Shown one piece after another: positions 57,665-64,000 of a DNA stretch of 64,000 bases. Below the pieces are notes generated by a model. That model was not told the DNA's origin. It saw only the letters and a program-made list of their open reading frames with translations, and did no database searches. The stretch covers positions 558,001-622,000 of the forward strand of contig NC_057379.1 in NCBI RefSeq assembly GCF_016906535.1, given 5' to 3'. The position numbers and the translations under genes are program-made. Position 1 is the first letter of the stretch. Every line of letters begins with the position of its first letter. The stretch comes from Rhizoctonia solani. Taxonomy: Eukaryota; Basidiomycota; Agaricomycetes; Cantharellales; Ceratobasidiaceae.

Positions 57665-60539
57665 ATGTCTGAGGAACGAACTGCCGCTTCTAGTGACAAC
57701 GCAAATTCTTTACTCTCAGAAGCCGATAGTCCAGTAATGGCACTAGGTACGTGAAAAGTTCATTCGTGATGTACCACGCTACCTGATATTAATATGAGAG
57801 ACTCGACTTTTAGGCCGTCGACCCATTGAACGGAGTCATCTTGATCCTGGACTGCTGCTTGGACTTGAGCTCTTTCAGCAGGATAACGATGGACTTGGGT
57901 TCGAGTTAACTGGTACCAAGGCCTCGCCAATTAAATTTTTAGGGACTGTTTTTCATGGCAAGAAAGAAGATACCGGCCCTTCCTTTCATTTCTCTAACAG
58001 AGATTCGAACAAGGTTTGCTCGTTGACCGGAGGTATCAATCTCTTCGGCACAGATATTGGAAGCGTATCCCTTGATTATAACGCGTCGACATCTCTGTTC
58101 TGCGGAGAATCGCATGACTCTAAGCTTGAATTCTTATGGGAGCCCATAGCCTTTGAGCTCACAAAGCAAGACGAAAACTACATCCTGCGCTTTGCAAAAA
58201 TTCCGGCTATCTTTAAGGATTTAATCAAAGCTATGGAAATTGCCAAGAAGATCGAGGAGCTAAGTGAAGCAGATGGCAGTCCGTGTGGAGTGATCAAACT
58301 TGTTTTACCCGAGTATGCATTTATTTTGGAAATTTCTTCCTTGACTGACACTTGTATTCGAAAGGGGTTTGAGCACCGAAGTCAAGGTCGAAGTTACTCC
58401 TGAGGTTATTGCAGGAGACACATCAAAGCTTCAGCTCGATATCAAAGGCTCGTTAGAAGTTACCTTATTGGAAAAATCGGTCGGGGATATTGAGTTTGGT
58501 CAAATCACGGTCACAATCGACGTTTCCAAGCCGCTTGATGGACTTTCTTCTACTCTTACCAGAGCGTTGACAAGCACCGAGTCTGTTAATAAGTAAGTCA
58601 TTCATCGACGCAGTTCTAAGCCCTGCACACACACGTACATTAGGATTGTAGGGGATTTGCTGAAGAATAAAGCCAAGCTTGCTGAGGTCATCGCATTGGT
58701 GGCAACCGAAAAGTTAGCTTCAAAAGCTGTGACCACCCTTATCTGTCGAGATTTATACAAGCCGAAATTAAACGAGAAAGACCCACCCAAAGATGACCAA
58801 AAGGAGCAGACTGATGATGATGGGGGATCAGATGGGGATGGAGGAGCCGGCGATGGGGGAGCGGGTACGGGGGCAGGCGGAGCTGGAGGTGGTAGTGCCA
58901 TCTCCAATTTGATCGGCCCGTTGGTTGCTGGAGGCGCAAGTTTATTGGGAGCAGCGGCAAGTTTGCTTGCCCATACCTCTGGACCTGATCAGCACTCGAG
59001 CATAAAAAAAACCAAAGGGGTAGATGGCCCCCCTCCTGAATCAGGGGACTCGATTGGAAAGGCCATTAACATAGCCCTCCGCAACGATTTCAAGCGATGG
59101 ACTCAGTGCACCCGCATAGAAGACGCTATTGATTCAGCCCTAGCATGTGCTCTAGAGTATCGTCAGGCCATAGCCCTTCTCCGAAAGATCCTTAGATCTA
59201 AGAACATTGTCAAGAACTTGGGGAACAGCGTCTACAAAGACTACACACAGCGCCTTTCCATGCTCATCTACGATTTCTCGACGCTCAGCACCGATTTCGC
59301 AGTACAATGGTTAGACATGTCCGAATACCAAATTTCTATGAAGGCCAGCCCATCCAAACACGATGGCTCCACTCGCAAACTCGAGATATCGTGGTCTAGA
59401 ATGGTCTTGAAACAAAACACTGGCGCCCTTGTTACTGTCATGATAGATGACCAGCCCGGACCCTTGACGCTCAAATGCGTCGAGAACACCAACACCATTG
59501 TCGTCGATATTCCTGACTATAGTCGGACCAAACAGCTAAACATCACGGTTATTGTGTCGACAGCTGTGTTGGCTCAGGGGGGCGATCCTAAGTACACCTT
59601 CTATAGTCAGGGCAAGCCAACCGTTGCGACAATCAAAGAGGAGCCTCCTACTACGGCAATCCTGAACATCAAAGACTACTTCCCGGAAAGTATATCTATA
59701 CCTGGCGACCCCATGACTTACACCGCTTTCTGTGACAATACGCCGCTGGTTATAACTGGTACCTATTTACATTGGCGTAAGTATCTTATCTTAAAATTGT
59801 ATGCATTTACTTACACCAGGCCTCTAATAGCTGTGAAAATACAGAATCCTGACAACAAGAGTGCTTGGGCATTCCTTTCTCAGAACATCGAAGCGCCTCA
59901 CGAATATAAGGTTTCAAAGCAACCCGGACCGATCATCCCAGACCTTGTTGATATCAAGTTCGATGGCGAGTGGCCTGATACTAAGGTCTCACTACTTTCA
60001 ACCGAAGAAAAGAAATTGTCGATACCACTTGCCGAACTATTGAGGCCAGAGCTTTATTTGAAGTATCGTCACGTTCTAATTGCGCGTCGTGACGCAAGCT
60101 TTCAACCCCAGCTCGAAGGGCTGAGTTACATCAAATCTGTGCCCGATATTAAGCAATACCCAGTAATCCTATTCGGGACTGCTACTTTATGGCGTAAGTC
60201 CTGATACATACACAAGTATCATGCTTGCTCACTGAGGACTCAGCGGTGCTCTTCGTTGACCAACGGCCGTGTCTATCATTGCAAGGCTATGATGGCAACA
60301 AGGAACACCTTATCACATTTGGCTACAATTTCGTTTCGTCATTCAGTTTGCCAGTTGATGCAAAACCAAAGGAACCATTCGTTCTCATCACTAAAATCGC
60401 AATTAATCAAGACAAAACACGATCGGACGAATATGAGTGGGTGGATGTCTACGGTGATTCGGATAAACTGCTGGTCAAGATCAACACTGAACTCTGGAAT
60501 ACAATGGACTGGCAAATCGACACTGGAAGAAAGGATTAA
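57665..60539 (+). CDS. Unrecognised 866-residue multidomain protein with Gly-rich linker and hydrophobic Gly/Ala segment
   Basis: Six exons keep frame: 57665-57746, 57814-58312, 58365-58592, 58644-59776, 59831-60193 and 60244-60539. There is no signal peptide. The N-terminal half is beta-rich (FELTGTKASPIKFLGTVFHG, SLTGGINLFGTDIGSVSLDY). An amphipathic helix (KDLIKAMEIAKKIEELSEAD), a second beta-rich part (LQLDIKGSLEVTLLEKSVGD) and helices ending TTLICRDLYKPK follow. Then come an Asp/Gly-rich linker and a hydrophobic small-residue segment (LVAGGASLLGAAASLLA). The C-terminal half has helices around the RQAIALLRKI region, then beta-rich segments. The last two exons both start at the same position in TYLHWP-/TATLWP-like segments, with the same phase-1 intron after TGG C. 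I do not recognise the family; a peripheral membrane or lectin-like scaffold role would be guesswork. Confidence 0.8.
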
Positions 60540-61357
60540 ATGATGTGATGTAGTGTGCACTGAAATATGAATAAATGAAATTTATATCGACGTAGCCGTG
60601 TGACCACTAGTCCAAACACAAAATGATCTTGAACCTCATTGGCAGCGGTGTATTTATTATACCTGTATGGACTGAGGGAGTAAGGTCGATCTCTTCAATT
60701 GATACCCCATAAGCGCAGGTATTGAGTAACCAAGCTCGATGAGAAAGTGTCGACTAATCAATTTTGTAACATAGGCATACCGCTTGGTTATGTACTAGAC
60801 ATATGCTATTGGATATAGCATGTTCCCTCCTTATGAACGGAACTTTATACCAAGGAACTGATTGACCATCTCGAAAAGCTCAGATTTGGCCTATGCTTCG
60901 ATCTGGTATGTTTGTATGCGCGATATATGGGTTCCGCATATAAGTAGGGAGGAGCGCGGGGCGGCCTAGGGGGATTGAACAGGTCGCTTAAGATTACGAC
61001 CGTCCGGATCGAAGGCTCGGAAAAAAGTGGACACCTTTGGCCGAGTATTGTATGTGCTACCTCCGCACGCTGTGGATCGCCTGTCATTTCGTTCTGGCTC
61101 TCACAAGAGGCTACAATTGCTGGAAGGTCCCAGGTGAGTGTCAGTTTGGTGCGTGCTCGTTGGCCGGGCACTACCAAATTGACCAACTAGACAACGCAAC
61201 CAAGGACTACTCGACTAGCACCTGAATAGTATTACATTTCAACCGAGTCTATTGATCCAGAAAAAAACTCGGAACGCCCAGTAAGATACCAAGACCCCGC
61301 TCTTGTCTAAGATTTCTGTTTTACCAAACTAACCAGGCATCTCAAGCTGGAGATTCA
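60540..61357. other. Intergenic, no gene recognised
   Basis: Short overlapping frames on both strands near 60845-61225 lack family motifs. Nothing supported. Confidence 0.4.
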
Positions 61358-61451
61358 GGCGAGATGGCCGAGTGGTCCAAGGCGCTAGGTTCAGGTTTCT
61401 CTGTCTCCTAGTCTGATTTTTCAGGCGTGGGTTCAAATCCCACTCTCGTCA
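61358..61451 (+). tRNA. tRNA-Leu (anticodon CAG), intron-containing
   Basis: The acceptor GGCGAGA pairs with TCTCGTC (one G:U), with discriminator A. The D arm contains GGCCGAGTGGTCCAAGGCG. The anticodon stem CTAGG/CCTAG encloses the loop TTCAGG plus a 10-nt intron (TTTCTCTGTC) plus T, giving anticodon CAG. A class II variable arm (TCTGA/TCAGG) and T arm GTGGGTTCAAATCCCAC are present. Confidence 0.93.
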
Positions 61452-63209
61452 CTTTTGGATAGAGAGCATTGGGTTTTTGGCGGTCAGAAATTTGTGAAAG
61501 CAGTTTCCACTTTATGTCACGTGACCGAGGTCAGGTAGCCATCATCCTCGTACTCTGTGATTTCTACTGAAAGCTTACCCTGAATGCGAGTTGGTCTGAA
61601 GTCAGATGTTGCTTGATCCCGCGATCAATAATTAAAAATGATTCGATATGATAGCCAACTCTCTCTAGATATTTTATTTAAAGATTACATGGATCCTATA
61701 GAGCACTCAGACCCGTTTTACTCACAAACTATCCGATGCAATCGATTCGAGGAGCCTGCCACTAGCAACATTTAAAGGCTTTATAGTGCTCAGGTGCTCT
61801 TGAGAGCCGCAAAGTTAGGCTCTTGTCGTTGGAAAATTGGCCGCATTGGTGAGCTTCTATCCTCGTTTTCTGTTTCTTTGGTATGCCCGTGGTCGCGAAG
61901 AATATCAGACTCCGAACCTGTACGTACTAATACTACGCGACCGAAGGGCGAGGGTGTATAAATAGGGGCGAGGGCTTCCAGCGGTTTACAAGGGTATAAT
62001 TTAGGAGAACTTGAAAGGGCACGTCAAATGAGAATGTTCCGAAAGGTATGCTGCAAACCGTCAACCAACCTCCTGAGAAACCGCGATTCTGCCATTGCGT
62101 CCGCTTAGTGAGTTTGATGGAATATCTAAAGCAACTACAGGTACAGTTGCGCATCCATTACGAAAACTATGCCACCCATAGTGAAAATCCCATAAAGAAC
62201 CTTCCGTCCATACGTATACGTTGTAACTTTGATTGCTCACTTATTCTATACGGTGCAGATTTTGACGCCCAGTAGCGCTTAGATAAAGTGGAGCGTTGTA
62301 TCACTAGATTTCGGGGGAACCATGACCTCTTGGTCCGAACTATTGATCGTTCATGTCTCACTGTAGCGAATCGCGATGATGGACGGGCAGAACCCCAGCT
62401 ATGCACGATACATCAACGAAAATACAAGTCTCGATTGTTTCTGGTTCAAGTGGGGTAACGCCAATGCTGCCGGTTGACCCTGTCTATCCCGATATTTGAT
62501 CAAGGTTCGGAAATTAACATGTCATGCTCTGCATTCTCACAGGGAATGATATACTTATTTTTGTCCAGAGACCTACTCGAGACCCAATGAACGGAGGCAC
62601 TTCCTCGATCTCTGCGACTTGTCGATCTGCGCGGACCTAACCAGCAAGAATCCTTTTGTTGAACCGTCGGTAGCCTTAACATGCGTTACCAAAGTCTAGA
62701 ACAGGTATATGCGCGGTCTTATCTCGACAAACCCAAGACGAACATGTAACCACAGCCGAACCTACCGCGAAAGGCAATCGTTTCGACGCCGTATCTGAGT
62801 GCTGTAATAAAACTCCGGCACGTACAAGCCGCTGTCAGACGAAACCGAACCGAACCACGGCCCGAGTTTAATACACTTCCTGCCCTTTTCCCCCGAGTTC
62901 ATCGTTAATCGAGAGGCACAGCGAGGGAGTCAAGACCTCAGCACCCATCATCGCCGATACGATTCAAGTAGTCATTTGACCATACGCCACCCATGCAATG
63001 ATCGACACGTGAACTGACTGGTACGGCCGAGCGATAGTCGCGCATTCAGAGACCGAAAATATATATTGATTTGGGAACGTGCTACAGTTCACAACGTTGT
63101 CTGGATTTTGGTTTTGTATGGTGTATGGGCAAAATCATAGGCCGATTGTATTCCTATGACCATCCTCACGCCGAGGCGCTTGATCGACTGCTCGATTTAA
63201 GTGCATGCG
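61452..63209. other. Intergenic, no gene recognised
   Basis: About 1.76 kb with frames below about 80 codons only. No transposon ends or further RNA genes noticed. Confidence 0.4.
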
Positions 63210-63492
63210 ATGAACAACGATGGAATTTTGTCGGCTGAAAATGCTCAAAAAGTACGTGCATTCCAGTCACGAGTCTCACCACGCCCAGCCGCGCGCATAA
63301 CGCCCAAAATGCAGCCTAAAGTGAACCCGACTCAACGTGCCGCGTAAGTTCTCATCAACGAGGTCCAATATACGCAATTAATCGGTTCGCATACTCCTGA
63401 CTAGACTTTTTCATTCCATACCATCGCCATCGTCACTACTTATTTAAACTTTCAGGCGTCAGAAAATTGGTACTCAGCGCAATAGCCCCTAG
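63210..63492 (+). CDS. Possible small two-exon gene, 56-residue basic protein
   Basis: An ATG at 63210 opens MNNDGILSAENAQKVRAFQS, then VSPRPAARITPKMQPKVNP, up to a GTAAGT donor after 63343. A CAG acceptor at 63453-63455, preceded by a pyrimidine-rich tract, restores frame into RQKIGTQRNSP and a TAG at 63490-63492. The intron would be 112 nt, longer than most here. Product: 56 residues, Lys/Arg/Pro/Gln-rich, no signal peptide, no family I recognise. Support is the strong donor, the acceptor in matching phase and the compact size; it could be chance. Confidence 0.35.
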
Positions 63493-64000
63493 CTAGTACA
63501 CCACACTCATACACGAGTACAAATAACCAAATGATCGAGCCAATATGTATGGTGAGTTTGATGAAGGTACGGGCAGAGGGTGAGGAAATCGGCAACACCC
63601 GGACTCTTTGGTGTACACATCGTGGGTGGAATTGGATGCATGTATACAGCTATGCACGAGAGACACGATTCGTGCAATTAAATACTGACCGATTTAGTAA
63701 TGTATAACCCAAGCACAGCTCCACTCACTCCACCCTGGCTCGTGTCGTGCGTGCTCAACGCTGAACCAACTAAATCTATCGAACCAACTGAATCCATCAA
63801 ACCCACAGATCAAGCCCAGACCATTCAGTTATCTTATCTGCCCCTACTAGTAATACACATAAACGACATCGAGCCATGCGCCTCCCCAGTTCTTAAACCC
63901 TGAAAGTCAACGAGGTGGAGCCAAGATAGGGGTCAAGAGCCATCAGTGGCAGTGCCAATACGATTCCATGGGGGTGGTGTCCTATTGGCCCTGTACTCTA
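63493..64000. other. Window end, no supported gene
   Basis: Contains a short 18-bp tandem repeat (63763-63815) inside a 67-codon plus-strand frame with no recognisable product. Confidence 0.35.
63763..63815. repeat. 18-bp tandem repeat, two to three degenerate copies
   Basis: Units like GAACCAACTGAATCCATC repeat head to tail, with a third, more diverged copy. Confidence 0.65.

Overview
This window is nuclear DNA from a filamentous basidiomycete, most likely an Agaricomycete. The content and intron style would fit Rhizoctonia/Ceratobasidiaceae, but the genus is an inference. Genes are interrupted by many introns of about 45-65 nt with GT(A/G)AGT-type donors. Both tRNAs carry an intron one base 3' of the anticodon. 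The protein families (CBM1-tailed LPMO, GH12, UMTA-type methyltransferase, Rrt8/EI24 membrane protein, F-box-like proteins) are typical of plant-associated basidiomycetes.

Layout. 0.5-0.6 kb: tRNA-Ala(AGC). 0.9-11.5 kb: a leftward run with a HypX/HoxX-like protein, a SAM methyltransferase, a glutathione S-transferase, an Rrt8/EI24-family membrane protein and an F-box-like protein with a proline-rich insert. 12-24.6 kb: a secreted-enzyme district with a GH12 glucanase, a pepsin-like protease and an AA16-like LPMO with CBM1, plus an NmrA-like oxidoreductase and cystathionine gamma-lyase. 26-36 kb: an uncharacterised fungal family protein, an intronless pyridine nucleotide-disulfide oxidoreductase, a zinc polyol dehydrogenase and an alpha/beta hydrolase. 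38-54 kb: two related coiled-coil proteins ending in an NFKBIL1-like, J-like domain (IPWP and WHPDK motifs). These two flank fimbrin, a SET-MYND methyltransferase and a small secreted repeat protein. 57.7-60.5 kb: an unrecognised 866-residue multidomain protein. 61.4 kb: tRNA-Leu(CAG). 63.2 kb: a possible small two-exon gene. The rest is gene-poor, including a 5 kb divergent intergenic region at 39.8-44.8 kb and about 4 kb at 53.7-57.7 kb.

The main technical observation is that at least ten otherwise well-conserved genes or domains are broken by apparent one-base deletions, mostly in short homopolymers. Fimbrin is among them. This looks like a consensus-indel problem in the assembly rather than wholesale gene decay. 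Any automatic annotation of this window will truncate or split those genes.

The most biologically interesting items are the fungal HypX homologue with a long disordered tail, the pair of NFKBIL1-like proteins, the unknown 866-residue protein with an apparent duplicated exon module, and two abutting perfect palindromes at 54.4 kb.
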